From Massilia putida (GTDB lineage Bacteria > Pseudomonadota > Gammaproteobacteria > Burkholderiales > Burkholderiaceae_D), in NCBI RefSeq assembly GCF_001941825.1, contig NZ_CP019038.1, positions 2,852,001 to 2,916,000 of the forward strand: a stretch of 64,000 nt of DNA, written 5' to 3'. This document shows, piece by piece, positions 54,459 through 63,187 of the stretch. The notes under the pieces are model-generated. The model searched no databases, was not told the origin of the DNA, and saw only the letters and a program-made list of their open reading frames with translations. Each line of letters begins with the position of its first letter. The first letter of the stretch is position 1. A program made the translations under genes and the position numbers.

Positions 54459-55715
54459 CTAGAGGTTCTGCTTGCCCTCGTTACCCTTGATGTACGGGCT
54501 CCACGGCTGCGCGCGGATCGCCTCCTTGCTCTTCCAGACGACGGAGAACTGGCCGTCGCCCTTGATCTCGCCGATCATCACCGGCTTGTGCAGGTGGTGA
54601 TTGGTCGGATCCATCACGAGCGTGTAGCCGGACGGCGCCTTGTAGGTCTGGCCGCCCATCGCCGCGATGACCTTGTCGGTGTCGGTCGATTTCGCCTTCT
54701 CGACGGCCTGCGCCCACATGTGGATGCCGACATAGGTCGCTTCCATCGGGTCGTTGGTGACGGCCGTCGCGGCGTTCGGCAGATGCTTGGCCGCGGCGTA
54801 CGCCTTCCACTTCTTGACGAAGTCGGCGTTGGTCGGGTTCTTGACGGATTCGAAGTAGTTCCAGGCCGCCAGGTGGCCGATCAGCGGCTTCGTGTCGACG
54901 CCGCGCAGCTCTTCCTCGCCGACGGAGAACGCCACGACCGGCACGTCCGTCGCCTTCAGGCCCGCGTTGCCCAGCTCCTTGTAGAACGGGACGTTGGAGT
55001 CGCCGTTGATGGTCGAGATGACGGCCGTCTTGCCGCCGGCCGAGAACTTCTTGATGTCGGCGACGATGGTCTGGTAGTCGGCGTGGCCGAACGGCGTGTA
55101 CAACTCCTTGATGTCGTCGTCCTTCACGCCCTTGCTGTGCAGGTAGGCGCGCAGGATCTTGTTGGTCGTGCGCGGATACACGTAGTCGGTCCCGAGCAGC
55201 ACGAAGCGCTTGGCACCGCCGCCGTCCTTGCTCATCAGGTATTCGACGGCGGGAATCGCCTGCTGGTTCGGCGCGGCGCCCGTGTAGAACACGTTTTTCT
55301 CGAGTTCCTCGCCTTCGTACTGCACGGGGTAGTACAGCAGGCCGTTGAGCTCCTTCACGACGGGCAGCACGGACTTGCGCGACACCGACGTCCAGCAGCC
55401 GAAGATGGCGACGACGTGGTCCTTCGCGATCAGCTGGCGCGCCTTTTCCGCGAACAGGGGCCAGTTCGACGCCGGGTCGACGACGACGGGCTCGATCTTC
55501 TTGCCGAGGACGCCGCCCTTGGCGTTGATCTCGTCGATGGCCATCAGGGCGACGTCTTTCAGCGACGTCTCGGAAATCGCCATCGTGCCGGACAGCGAGT
55601 GCAGGATGCCGACCTTGATCGTGTCGGCGGCGTGGGCGGACAGGCCGCTCGCCAGCAGGGCGGCGCCGGCGGCCACGCGGGTGAGGGACGAAATGAAGTT
55701 GCGACGGGTGGACAT
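54459..55715 (-). CDS. urtA: Urea-binding protein UrtA
   Basis: A 418-aa periplasmic binding protein. Twin-arginine-like signal (STRRNFISSLTRVAAGAALL, cleaved after SAHAA). The mature start DTIKVGILHSLSGTMAISET is diagnostic for UrtA/FmdD-type amide-urea binders, followed by FGCWTSVSRKSVLPVVKELN, LYYPVQYEGEE and VGEEELRG. Delivers urea to UrtBC. GAGG precedes the ATG. It follows the porin gene by 24 bases. Confidence 0.95.
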   Translation of the reverse strand: MSTRRNFISSLTRVAAGAALLASGLSAHAADTIKVGILHSLSGTMAISETSLKDVALMAIDEINAKGGVLGKKIEPVVVDPASNWPLFAEKARQLIAKDHVVAIFGCWTSVSRKSVLPVVKELNGLLYYPVQYEGEELEKNVFYTGAAPNQQAIPAVEYLMSKDGGGAKRFVLLGTDYVYPRTTNKILRAYLHSKGVKDDDIKELYTPFGHADYQTIVADIKKFSAGGKTAVISTINGDSNVPFYKELGNAGLKATDVPVVAFSVGEEELRGVDTKPLIGHLAAWNYFESVKNPTNADFVKKWKAYAAAKHLPNAATAVTNDPMEATYVGIHMWAQAVEKAKSTDTDKVIAAMGGQTYKAPSGYTLVMDPTNHHLHKPVMIGEIKGDGQFSVVWKSKEAIRAQPWSPYIKGNEGKQNL

Positions 55716-55739
55716 GGTTGCCTCGCGATGAGTGGTTGA

Positions 55740-56849
55740 TCAGTACTGGAGCTGGAGGGTGACGGAGAATTTCGACTGGTCGGCCGTGCCAGTCATCTTG
55801 GTGCGCGAATACAGCGCCGCCAGCTGGGCGTTGTACCCGTCGATGATGTAGTTGACGCCGACGTCGCCCTGGCGCGTGTCGATGCCGGTATCGGCCGCGA
55901 ACTTCTGGTAGCGCACAAACGGCTGCAGGCGGTTGACGATGTAGCCGACACCCACCAGCCACGCCCTGCCCTGTTCGGACTTGACGACGTTGTCCGTGTC
56001 GTAGTCGTACCACGCGCCTTCCAGCGACACGGCGCCCGCGCCGGACAAGCGCTTCTCGAGCAGGAAGTCGATGTTCCACGAGCGGTAGTCGCCGACGGCG
56101 GTGGGCAGAAGCACGCCGTCCTTCTGCGTGCGCGCCGCGAGGCCGATGGCGAGGATGTCCTTGGTGCCCAGGTAGTTGCCGGTGCCGTAGTAGCCCGGCT
56201 CGGCGTCCCAGAAGTCGTACTGCAGGCGGCCCGCGACCATCGGCTTGTCGGATGCCTTGACGCCGGCGGCCTTCGCCTCGTTCTGCGTGAGCGAGCCGAT
56301 GCCGAAAGTGTGGCCCTCGAACGCGCCGATGGAGTAGCCGAGCTTCCCGTCCAGCAGGTTGCCCCACACGACGGCACCGTCGTCGCGGCCGCGGAAGATG
56401 CCGCCGTTATAGCCGTAGCGCGACGCCACGCCGGCCCAGTAGCCGCCGCCCAGCGAATAGTACGGCCCGGCCATGTTGGCGCGGTCGCTCGGCGACAGCA
56501 GGCGCCCGGCCCAGACGTTCAGCTCGGGAGAGAAGGCGAACTGCCCGGCGGCATCCAGCACGCGGATCTTGTCGCCGTCCCACTCGGTGTTGAACATGCC
56601 CTTGACCTGCTGGTTCAACGACGCGCCTAGATAGATGCGGGCGCTGTCCAGGTGGAAGTCGTTCGACCGCGAGCCGTCCGGCGCACCGTGTTCGGCGTTC
56701 GTATAACTGGTGCGCATGCCGAAGCCCACGCTCACCGACTGGTCCGGCCCGATGTTCACGGTCGCGCCGGCCCGCGCTTCCAGTGCGGCTAAACTGCCCG
56801 CGATCCCGATCAGTGCGATCAGTGCGGCCTGGTTCCCTAGTGACGCCAT
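55740..56849 (-). CDS. Outer-membrane porin linked to urea uptake
   Basis: A 369-aa outer-membrane porin with signal peptide (residues about 1-27, ALEARAG). Alternating beta strands with aromatic girdles are visible throughout (FHLDSARIYLGASLNQQVKG, SWNIDFLLEKRLSGAGAVSL) and the chain ends in SVTLQLQY, a C-terminal aromatic as required for BAM insertion. General pattern is that of the phosphate-selective porin OprO/OprP superfamily. As first gene of the porin-urtABCDE operon, it probably passes urea or short amides. ATG 56849 has GGAGGA 5 bases upstream. Confidence 0.85.
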   Translation of the reverse strand: MASLGNQAALIALIGIAGSLAALEARAGATVNIGPDQSVSVGFGMRTSYTNAEHGAPDGSRSNDFHLDSARIYLGASLNQQVKGMFNTEWDGDKIRVLDAAGQFAFSPELNVWAGRLLSPSDRANMAGPYYSLGGGYWAGVASRYGYNGGIFRGRDDGAVVWGNLLDGKLGYSIGAFEGHTFGIGSLTQNEAKAAGVKASDKPMVAGRLQYDFWDAEPGYYGTGNYLGTKDILAIGLAARTQKDGVLLPTAVGDYRSWNIDFLLEKRLSGAGAVSLEGAWYDYDTDNVVKSEQGRAWLVGVGYIVNRLQPFVRYQKFAADTGIDTRQGDVGVNYIIDGYNAQLAALYSRTKMTGTADQSKFSVTLQLQY

Positions 56850-57005
56850 TCTTGTCCTCCGATGCGTGGTTGTCGTGTGGACATCATCGCCAGCGGACGG
56901 CCGCAGGAACATACGTCAGGTTACGTAGTCGCATTTGCGGTACGGCGGTTGCCACCGCCGCCGTGATCCTGTTTTAAGATGTGTCGAAAAAGGAGAAAGG
57001 ACACC

Positions 57006-57845
57006 ATGCTCACGACCGAACAACGCGACCAATACCAGCGCGACGGCTACATCGTCATCCCGGATTTCAAGTCAGAGAGCGAGATCGCACGCCTGCGCGC
57101 CCGCGCCGGCGAGATCGTCGACGCGTTCGACCCGGCGGAATCGCGCGCCGTCTTCACGACGCGCGACCAGGCGGCCGCCTCCGACGCCTGGTTCCTCGGC
57201 TCGGACAACACGATCCGCTGCTTCTTCGAAGAGGAAGCCTTCGGCCCCGACGGCCAGCTGAAACAGGCCAAGGCCCTGTCGATCAACAAGATCGGCCACG
57301 CGATGCACGACCTCGACCCCGTGTTCCAAGCCTTTACGCGCGACGCGAAGCTGGCCGCCGTCGCGCGCGGCCTCGGCCTCGAACAGCCGCAGGTCTGGCA
57401 GTCGATGTACATCTTCAAGCAGCCGGGCATCGGCGGCGAGGTGCGCTGGCACCAGGACGCGACGTTCTTCGATTCCACGCCGATCAGCGTGACGACGTTC
57501 TGGTTCGCGCTGGAAGATGCGACCATCGAGAACGGCTGCCTGTGGGTGGAACCGGGCGGCCACCGCGGCCCGCTGCGCGAACGCTTCCTGCGCGACGGCG
57601 ACGCCATCACGATGGAAAAGCTGGACAGCACGCCGTGGCCGGACGACAGCACGGCCGTGCCGCTCGAAGCGAAGGCCGGGGACCTCGTCTGCTTCCACGG
57701 ACTGCTGCCGCATTACAGCGCGCCGAATCGGTCGAAGGTATCGCGGCATGCGTTCACGTTGCACGTGACGGATGCGCGGACCACGTATTCGCCGCGGAAC
57801 TGGATCCAGCGGGATGGGAACTTGCCGGTGCGGGGATTCGACTGA
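57006..57845 (+). CDS. Phytanoyl-CoA dioxygenase (PhyH) family protein
   Basis: A 279-aa Fe(II)/2-oxoglutarate oxygenase-like protein. N-terminus LTTEQRDQYQRDGYIVIPDF is typical of PhyH. The iron ligands appear in WHQDATFF (HxD, near residue 149) and in the His of LPHYSAPNRSKVSRHAFTLH, with Arg for 2-oxoglutarate downstream. Substrate is unknown; the family hydroxylates fatty acyl-CoA and many small metabolites. ATG 57006 has AAGGAG upstream. Divergent from the porin-urt operon; TACGTCAGGTTACGTAGTC in the gap (56920-56938) contains a TACGT/TACGT direct repeat. Confidence 0.85.
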   Translation: MLTTEQRDQYQRDGYIVIPDFKSESEIARLRARAGEIVDAFDPAESRAVFTTRDQAAASDAWFLGSDNTIRCFFEEEAFGPDGQLKQAKALSINKIGHAMHDLDPVFQAFTRDAKLAAVARGLGLEQPQVWQSMYIFKQPGIGGEVRWHQDATFFDSTPISVTTFWFALEDATIENGCLWVEPGGHRGPLRERFLRDGDAITMEKLDSTPWPDDSTAVPLEAKAGDLVCFHGLLPHYSAPNRSKVSRHAFTLHVTDARTTYSPRNWIQRDGNLPVRGFD

Positions 57846-57858
57846 TCCAGGCACCATC

Positions 57859-57883
57859 GCTCCTGACAAAACCTGTCAGGAGC
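57859..57883. promoter_or_regulatory. 10-bp inverted repeat, operator or terminator
   Basis: GCTCCTGACA-AAACC-TGTCAGGAGC is a perfect repeat with 10-bp arms, 60 bases before the NmrA-like gene and 14 bases after the dioxygenase stop. No T-run follows, which favours a regulator-binding site over an intrinsic terminator. Confidence 0.5.
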
Positions 57884-57942
57884 ACCCCGTACCATCTTCC
57901 CTTTCGCAAGCGCCCACGCAGCGACCACGAAAGGAGAACGAC

Positions 57943-58812
57943 ATGCACATCATCATCGGCGGAACAGGACGGGTCGGCTCGGCCACGGTCCGCGCGCTGC
58001 TGCGGCGGGGCGAGCCCGTCACGGTCGTCACGCGCAATTCCGGCCACGCGTCCGACCTCAGGAATGCCGGCGCAAGAATCGCCGTGGCCGACGTGCGCGA
58101 CGTGCCGGCGCTGCGCGCGATCCTGCGCACGGGCACGACCGCGTTGCTCCTGAATCCGCCGGCCGCGCCGTTCACCGACACGGATGCCGTCGAGCGGGCG
58201 AACGCCGCGGCCATCGTCGACGCCGTGACGGGCTCCGGATTGTGCAAGGCCGTCGCGGTCTCCACCTTCGGCGCGCGTCCCGGGGAGCCGTGCGGCGATC
58301 TCACCGTGCTGTTCGAGTTCGAAGAGAAGTTGCGGGCGCAGCCGGTTCCGGTCGCGGTCAATCGCGGCGCCTACTACATGAGCAACTGGGCCGACATGCT
58401 CGATACCGTGCGCCACCGCGGCAAGCTGCCGAGTTTCTTTCCGGCGGACGTCGCCATCCCGATGGTCGCACCAGGCGACCTGGGCGAAGCGGCCGCGCGC
58501 AGGCTGATGGAGCCCGGCGACCAGGCTGCCATCTGCTACATCGAGGGGCCGCGGCGGTACACGCCGCGCGACGTCGCCGACGCGTTCGCGCACGCGCTGG
58601 ACCGGCCCGTCGACGTCGAGGTGATCCCGCGTCCCGCTTGGGAGCGAACGTACCGCCAGCTCGGGTTTTCCGCGGCGGCCGCGCGCTCCTATGCCTGCAT
58701 GACGGGCACCGTGCTGGACGAGCAGGACCGTTGGCCGGACACGCCCGTCCGCGGTCCGACGACGCTCGGGGACTTCATCCGGGACGTCGTCGGGCAACGC
58801 CGGGGTGGTTGA
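57943..58812 (+). CDS. NmrA-like NAD(P)-binding protein
   Basis: A 289-aa Rossmann-fold protein of the atypical short-chain dehydrogenase group. The dinucleotide loop is IIGGTGRVGSATVRALL (residues 3-19), VTVVTRNSGHASDLRNAGAR gives the second strand with Arg for NADP, and VADVRDVPALRAIL follows. No Tyr-x-x-x-Lys catalytic pair is seen in the usual place, so it may be an NmrA-type sensor or quinone-oxidoreductase-like protein. ATG has AAGGAG upstream and an inverted repeat 60 bases before it. Confidence 0.8.
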   Translation: MHIIIGGTGRVGSATVRALLRRGEPVTVVTRNSGHASDLRNAGARIAVADVRDVPALRAILRTGTTALLLNPPAAPFTDTDAVERANAAAIVDAVTGSGLCKAVAVSTFGARPGEPCGDLTVLFEFEEKLRAQPVPVAVNRGAYYMSNWADMLDTVRHRGKLPSFFPADVAIPMVAPGDLGEAAARRLMEPGDQAAICYIEGPRRYTPRDVADAFAHALDRPVDVEVIPRPAWERTYRQLGFSAAAARSYACMTGTVLDEQDRWPDTPVRGPTTLGDFIRDVVGQRRGG

Positions 58813-58828
58813 TGCCGCACAAGCGCAT

Positions 58829-58843
58829 AGTATTAAAACTACA
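58829..58843. promoter_or_regulatory. Candidate operator 8
   Basis: AGTATTAAAACTACA, 8 of 10 arm matches to TGTAG-N5-CTACA; shares TATTAAAACTA with the site at 11823. Centre about 61 bases upstream of the predicted amylase transcription start. Confidence 0.45.
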
Positions 58844-58849
58844 CACACC

Positions 58850-58880
58850 ATGCGAATTGCATTGACATGAAAATTCGCAT
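58850..58880. promoter_or_regulatory. 9-bp inverted repeat around the -35
   Basis: ATGCGAATT (58850-58858) and AATTCGCAT (58872-58880) are perfect complements that enclose the TTGACA hexamer of the amylase promoter. A second regulator could bind here. Confidence 0.45.
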
Positions 58881-58890
58881 AGCCAACAAT
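58862..58890 (+). promoter_or_regulatory. Sigma70-type promoter of secreted amylase
   Basis: TTGACA (58862-58867), 17-base spacer, AACAAT (58885-58890). Predicted start near 58897, leader about 125 bases, ending in GGAGGA at 59011-59016. Confidence 0.55.
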
Positions 58891-58934
58891 CTCTCTCGTC
58901 GGGCCCAACAAATACACAAAACGATGGCCCGATA

Positions 58935-58949
58935 CGTAGTAAAAGTACC
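58935..58949. promoter_or_regulatory. Candidate operator 9 (weak)
   Basis: CGTAGTAAAAGTACC, 7 of 10 arm matches, about 45 bases into the transcript. Kept because its placement mirrors the downstream site of the GH13 operon. Confidence 0.3.
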
Positions 58950-59021
58950 TGGCTGACGCGGACTTTTGCACGACCTCCGTTGCCCGCCGGGACCTTACCC
59001 GTATCACATCGGAGGAAAAGC

Positions 59022-60299
59022 ATGAAGAAGAGCACTATCGTCGCCTTGCTGGCGGCGGGCATGATGACGTCCATGGCGGCCGCAACCCACGCGGCCACGC
59101 CCACCCAGCAGGCCGGCGGCAGCACGGCCATCGTCCTGCAGGGTTTCCACTGGAACTCGGCCAGTTATGCCGGCCCGGACTGGTACAACACCTTGCTGAA
59201 CAATGTCGGCGACTTGAGCACGATGGGATTCACCCACGTGTGGTTCCCGCCGCCATCGGATTCCGGCGCCAAGGAAGGCTATCTGCCGCGCCAGCTGAAC
59301 AAGCTCGATTCCAGCTACGGCAGCGCGGCCGAACTGACGAACGTCGTTTCCGCGTTCAAGAACAAGGGGGTGAAATCGATCGTCGACGTCGTCGTCAACC
59401 ACCGCGTGGGCACCACGGGCTGGTCCGACTTCACGAACCCGAACTGGACCACCTACACCATCGTCAACAATGACGAATGCAACTGCGGCCTGGGCGCGGC
59501 CGATACGGGCCAGGGCTTTTCCGGCGGGCGCGACCTGGACCACACGAACGTGGGCGAGGTCCAGAACGGCATCATCAACTGGCTCAATTACACGCTGAAA
59601 CCGGTGGGCTTCTCGGGCCTGCGCTTCGACTACGTGAAGGGCTTTTCCGCCAGCTACGTCGGCCAGTACGCGAACGCGTTCGCGCCCGACTTCTGCGTCG
59701 GCGAGATGTGGCCGGATTCGTTCGACCTGAACAATCTGGACGCCAACCGCCAGGCCATCATGAACTGGATTAACGGCACCAGCAACAGCTGCGGCGCGTT
59801 CGACTTCACGACCAAGGGCATCCTCAACGACGCCCTCGCCAACGGCAATTACTGGCGCCTGAAGGCGACCGACGGCAAGCCGCAGGGCGCCATCGGCTGG
59901 TGGCCGGCGATGTCGGTGACCTTCGTCGACAACCACGACACCGGCCCCGCCGAAAGCTGCGGCACGGGCCAGAACCTGTGGCCGGTGCCGTGCGGCTCCG
60001 TGATGGAAGGCTATGCCTACATCCTGTCGCACCCGGGCATCCCGACCGTGTTCTACCCGCACATCTACAACTGGAACCTCAAGACGCAGATCGCGGCGCT
60101 GATGGCGGCCCGCAAGAATGCGGGCGTGACGTCGACGTCGGCCGTCGCCATCCAGCAGGCGACGCAGGGCCTGTACGCGGCCATCATCACGGGCACGACG
60201 CACCAGCTGGCCATGAAGATCGGCCCGAACAGCTGGAGCCCGGGCACCGGCTGGACCTTGCAGACCTCCGGCAACAACTACGCCGTCTGGATGAAGTAA
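59022..60299 (+). CDS. Secreted alpha-amylase, GH13 (plant-type/GH13_6-like)
   Basis: A 425-aa secreted amylase. Signal peptide residues 1-24 (ends ATHAA). Catalytic barrel: QGFHWNSA near 40, THVWFPPPSDSGAKEGYLPR (71-90, very like plant amylases), DVVVNH (122-127), GLRFDYVKGF with nucleophile Asp203, CVGEMW with Glu228, and FVDNHDTG with Asp306. The form QGFHWN ... DWYN also recalls maltotetraose-forming amylases. A short C-terminal beta domain ends the chain; no separate starch-binding module. GGAGGA lies upstream of the ATG. Unlike the amylase at 174-1856, this is the single-domain, probably extracellular enzyme that opens starch for the TonB system; two operator-like sites link it to that locus. 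Confidence 0.92.
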   Translation: MKKSTIVALLAAGMMTSMAAATHAATPTQQAGGSTAIVLQGFHWNSASYAGPDWYNTLLNNVGDLSTMGFTHVWFPPPSDSGAKEGYLPRQLNKLDSSYGSAAELTNVVSAFKNKGVKSIVDVVVNHRVGTTGWSDFTNPNWTTYTIVNNDECNCGLGAADTGQGFSGGRDLDHTNVGEVQNGIINWLNYTLKPVGFSGLRFDYVKGFSASYVGQYANAFAPDFCVGEMWPDSFDLNNLDANRQAIMNWINGTSNSCGAFDFTTKGILNDALANGNYWRLKATDGKPQGAIGWWPAMSVTFVDNHDTGPAESCGTGQNLWPVPCGSVMEGYAYILSHPGIPTVFYPHIYNWNLKTQIAALMAARKNAGVTSTSAVAIQQATQGLYAAIITGTTHQLAMKIGPNSWSPGTGWTLQTSGNNYAVWMK

Positions 60300-60315
60300 A
60301 ACGGACACGTCGAAA

Positions 60316-60437
60316 AACCTGCTACGCGTTGCATTGCCGTTCTGCGATGCTCCGCTACGGCGGACCGGCTGGACTGCTCGTACAGCTGCGCTTCTCAAAC
60401 GGCACTGCTGCCGCTCGCGACGATTTTTCGAGGTCTC
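60316..60437 (+). repeat. Dispersed ~100-bp element, copy 2
   Basis: Reverse complement matches 8695-8796 over most of its length, with an extra short CCGGTCCGCCGTAGCGG insert. The stem GCTGTAC/GTCCAGC is kept with one G-T type change. It lies 17 bases after the amylase stop, in the same orientation to that gene as copy 1 to the TonB receptor, and close to the convergent GGDEF gene. Confidence 0.75.
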
Positions 60438-60449
60438 CTACGAAGCGGC

Positions 60450-61655
60450 TCAGGCGCCCACCGCCTGCAGCCACATGCCATGGCCGCGGTCCGCGAGGTC
60501 GCGGCCATGCACGCTGACGCGGTTGCGGCCGTGCTGCTTGGCGTGGTACAGCGCCTCGTCCGCGCGGCGCAGGATGTCTTCCCATTTGTGGTCCTGCTGG
60601 TCCAGCGCGGCCACGCCCACGCTGACGGTCATCGCAACCGTCGCCCCGTCGGCCGCCAGCGGCGCGCCCGCCACCACCTCGCGCAGGCGTTCCGCGATGC
60701 CGCACACCGCGCCCAGATTCTCTCCGACGACCAGCATGGCGAATTCCTCGCCGCCGATGCGGAACAGGGCATCGTAGCCGCGCAGCACGCGCGCCGACAG
60801 CGCCGTCACGTGGCAGATCGCCGCATCGCCCACGCCGTGGCCATAGCGGTCGTTGATGGCCTTGAAGTGGTCGATGTCGAAGGTGATGAAGAACATGGCC
60901 GAACCGGTGCGGCGGCAGCGGCGGAAGTCGCGCGTGGCGATGTCGTGCAGGGCGCGCCGGTTCAGCCAGCCGGTCAGCACGTCCGTGAGCGACGCGCGGC
61001 GCAGGGCCAGCGTCTGCTGGTGGGTGACGATCAGCGCGGAGCACATCGTCGCCAGCGACAGATACACGAGCATCGCCAGCGCGCCCGACGTGCGGTAGAA
61101 GTGGTCGCCCAGGAAGCCCGGCGGATCGCCATCGTATGCGATCACGACCGCCACGCGCCCGATCTGCTGCAGCGCGGACAGCACCTGCAGCACGATCAGC
61201 GGCAGATAGGACGCGCGCGCATCGAAGTCCCGCTGGCGCCACAGCAGCCAGGCCGAGGCGAGGTTGATCGCGCCGATGACGGGCATCAACGCGATGCGCC
61301 GGGCCAGCGCCGCGTCGTGCAGGACGGGCAGCATATGCGCCGCCAGCACGGCGGCGACGAGAACGGCGCCCCAGCGCCACCCGGGCGCAAGATGCAGGTG
61401 GCGCCGGATCCCGGCCAGCATGCCGAAGTGGCCGCCGATGTGGAGCGCGTTGACGCAGGCGATGACGATGATCGGACTCGTCTGCGTGTGCAGAGCGATT
61501 GCGCCCATCATGTTACTGACGGCAAGGAAGACGGCGGCCAGCGACCAGTCGACGAGGCAGGTCTGGCGCGCACTGGCGAGGTAGAGCAGCCCCATGCTGG
61601 CCGCCATGGTCAGCGCCGCGAGTGCGGCGGCCACCGTGAGTGTGAACGCATCCAT
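60450..61655 (-). CDS. Membrane-bound diguanylate cyclase (GGDEF)
   Basis: A 401-aa protein. Seven or so membrane helices occupy residues 1-235 with no recognised sensor family (YLASARQTCLVDWSLAAVFL, LASAWLLWRQRDF). The GGDEF domain begins at SLTDVLTGWLNRRALHDI, includes FDIDHFKAINDRYGHGVGD for GTP/Mg binding, and has the active-site loop RIGGEEFAML. Predicted to make cyclic di-GMP. A strong GAGGGGA ribosome site precedes the ATG. Divergent from the LplT-like gene; the 143-base gap is AT-rich with no clear operator. Confidence 0.9.
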   Translation of the reverse strand: MDAFTLTVAAALAALTMAASMGLLYLASARQTCLVDWSLAAVFLAVSNMMGAIALHTQTSPIIVIACVNALHIGGHFGMLAGIRRHLHLAPGWRWGAVLVAAVLAAHMLPVLHDAALARRIALMPVIGAINLASAWLLWRQRDFDARASYLPLIVLQVLSALQQIGRVAVVIAYDGDPPGFLGDHFYRTSGALAMLVYLSLATMCSALIVTHQQTLALRRASLTDVLTGWLNRRALHDIATRDFRRCRRTGSAMFFITFDIDHFKAINDRYGHGVGDAAICHVTALSARVLRGYDALFRIGGEEFAMLVVGENLGAVCGIAERLREVVAGAPLAADGATVAMTVSVGVAALDQQDHKWEDILRRADEALYHAKQHGRNRVSVHGRDLADRGHGMWLQAVGA

Positions 61656-61798
61656 CTTTTCCCCTCGGCCAACGACGATGTCGTCACTTCAACTTTAATT
61701 CCTTAAGTATAAGACTATTGTTCATATGTAAATCTATCCAATTATTGCAATCGAAACGAAACCGGCGCAGATAGCGGCTGTGATATAAGGATGGCCCC

Positions 61799-63013
61799 AT
61801 GAATGCTGCCTTCTTCGCAATCGTCGGCGCCCAGTTCTTTTCGTCGCTGGCGGACAGCGCCCTGTTCATCCTGTGCGTGTCGCTGATCGCCACACTCTCT
61901 TTTCCGCAGTGGATGACGCCCTTGTTGAAGATGGGCTTCGTCCTGTCGTACATCGTGCTGGCACCGTTCGCCGGCGCCTTCGCCGACCGCTTTCCCAAGG
62001 GCCGCGTGATGCTGCTCACGAACACCGTCAAAATGATCGGCTGCTCGCTGATCCTGGCCAAGGCCAATCCCCTGCTCGCGTACGGCATCGTGGGTCTCGG
62101 TGCGTCCGCGTATTCGCCGGCCAAGTACGGCATCCTGGCCGAAGTGTTGCCGCCGCGCCGGCTCGTGGCGGCCAACGGCTGGATCGAGGGGACGACAGTG
62201 CTGGCCATGATTCTCGGCACCGTGCTGGGCGGCGTCATCTCCGCCAATCCGCGCGCGATCGCGTGGCTGCTGCATCTCGCGCCGCCATGGCAGGCCACGC
62301 CCGTCGGCATGGCGGTGGCCGTGATCGTCATGACCTACCTGCTCGCGACCCTGCTGAACCTGCCCGTGATGCACGCCGGCGCCCGCCCGGCCGACGCGCG
62401 GCGGACGCTGCCCGCGCTGCTCGGCGATTTCTACCGCTGCAACCGCACGTTGTGGCAGGACCGCGAAGGCCGCATCTCGCTCGGCGTCACGTCGCTGTTC
62501 TGGGGCAGCGGCATGGTGCTGCAGGTGCTGCTGCTGACGTGGGCGCAGAACGTCCTCGGCCTCACGCTCGACCGCGCCGCCGCGCTGCAGGGCGTGTTCG
62601 CGCTCGGCGTCGTACTGGGCGCCGCCATCGCCGGCAAGGCCGTGCCGCTCGTGCGCTCGCTGGCCGTGATGCCGCTGGGCGCCGTGATGGGCGCCGGGCT
62701 GTGCGCCATGGTCTGGGTGCATTCCGTGCAGGCGGCGCTGCCGCTGCTGCTGGCGATCGGCATCCTGGCCGGGCTGTTCGTCGTGCCGATGAACGCGATC
62801 CTGCAACATCGCGGCCACCGCCTGATGAGTGCGGGCCAGTCGATCGCCGTGCAGAACTTCAACGAGAACCTGGCCATCCTCGCGATGACGTCGAGCTACG
62901 CGCTGGCCCTGGAAGCGAAGCTGCGGCTCGATACGGTGCTCGTGTTGCTGGGCATGCTGATCGTGCTCGTCACGGTGGCCTTGCGCCGGATGTCCGGGGC
63001 GCGCGGCGACTGA
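61799..63013 (+). CDS. lplT: Lysophospholipid transporter LplT-like MFS protein
   Basis: A 404-aa MFS protein with 12 helices. NAAFFAIVGAQFFSSLADSALF, LAPFAGAFADRFPKGRVMLL, GASAYSPAKYGILAEVLPPR and NGWIEGTTVLAMILGTVLGG match the LplT family, which flips lysophosphatidylethanolamine to the inner leaflet for re-acylation by Aas. No aas gene is adjacent, and Betaproteobacteria commonly carry lplT alone. AAGGATG precedes the ATG. Confidence 0.9.
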   Translation: MNAAFFAIVGAQFFSSLADSALFILCVSLIATLSFPQWMTPLLKMGFVLSYIVLAPFAGAFADRFPKGRVMLLTNTVKMIGCSLILAKANPLLAYGIVGLGASAYSPAKYGILAEVLPPRRLVAANGWIEGTTVLAMILGTVLGGVISANPRAIAWLLHLAPPWQATPVGMAVAVIVMTYLLATLLNLPVMHAGARPADARRTLPALLGDFYRCNRTLWQDREGRISLGVTSLFWGSGMVLQVLLLTWAQNVLGLTLDRAAALQGVFALGVVLGAAIAGKAVPLVRSLAVMPLGAVMGAGLCAMVWVHSVQAALPLLLAIGILAGLFVVPMNAILQHRGHRLMSAGQSIAVQNFNENLAILAMTSSYALALEAKLRLDTVLVLLGMLIVLVTVALRRMSGARGD

Positions 63014-63187
63014 CGGTGTCCGCCGGGAGTGTCCGTTTCGTGTCCGTTCACGTGTCCGCCTGTCCGACCGTATCGAACGCGCCACGCCCAACCGTATGTA
63101 TCAATCTTGTTACAAATCAAACGGCGTAATGGCTGAAAGGCAAGACTAGAATATTTTCCTTCTTTCAACCATGAATGCAGGGTAAAT

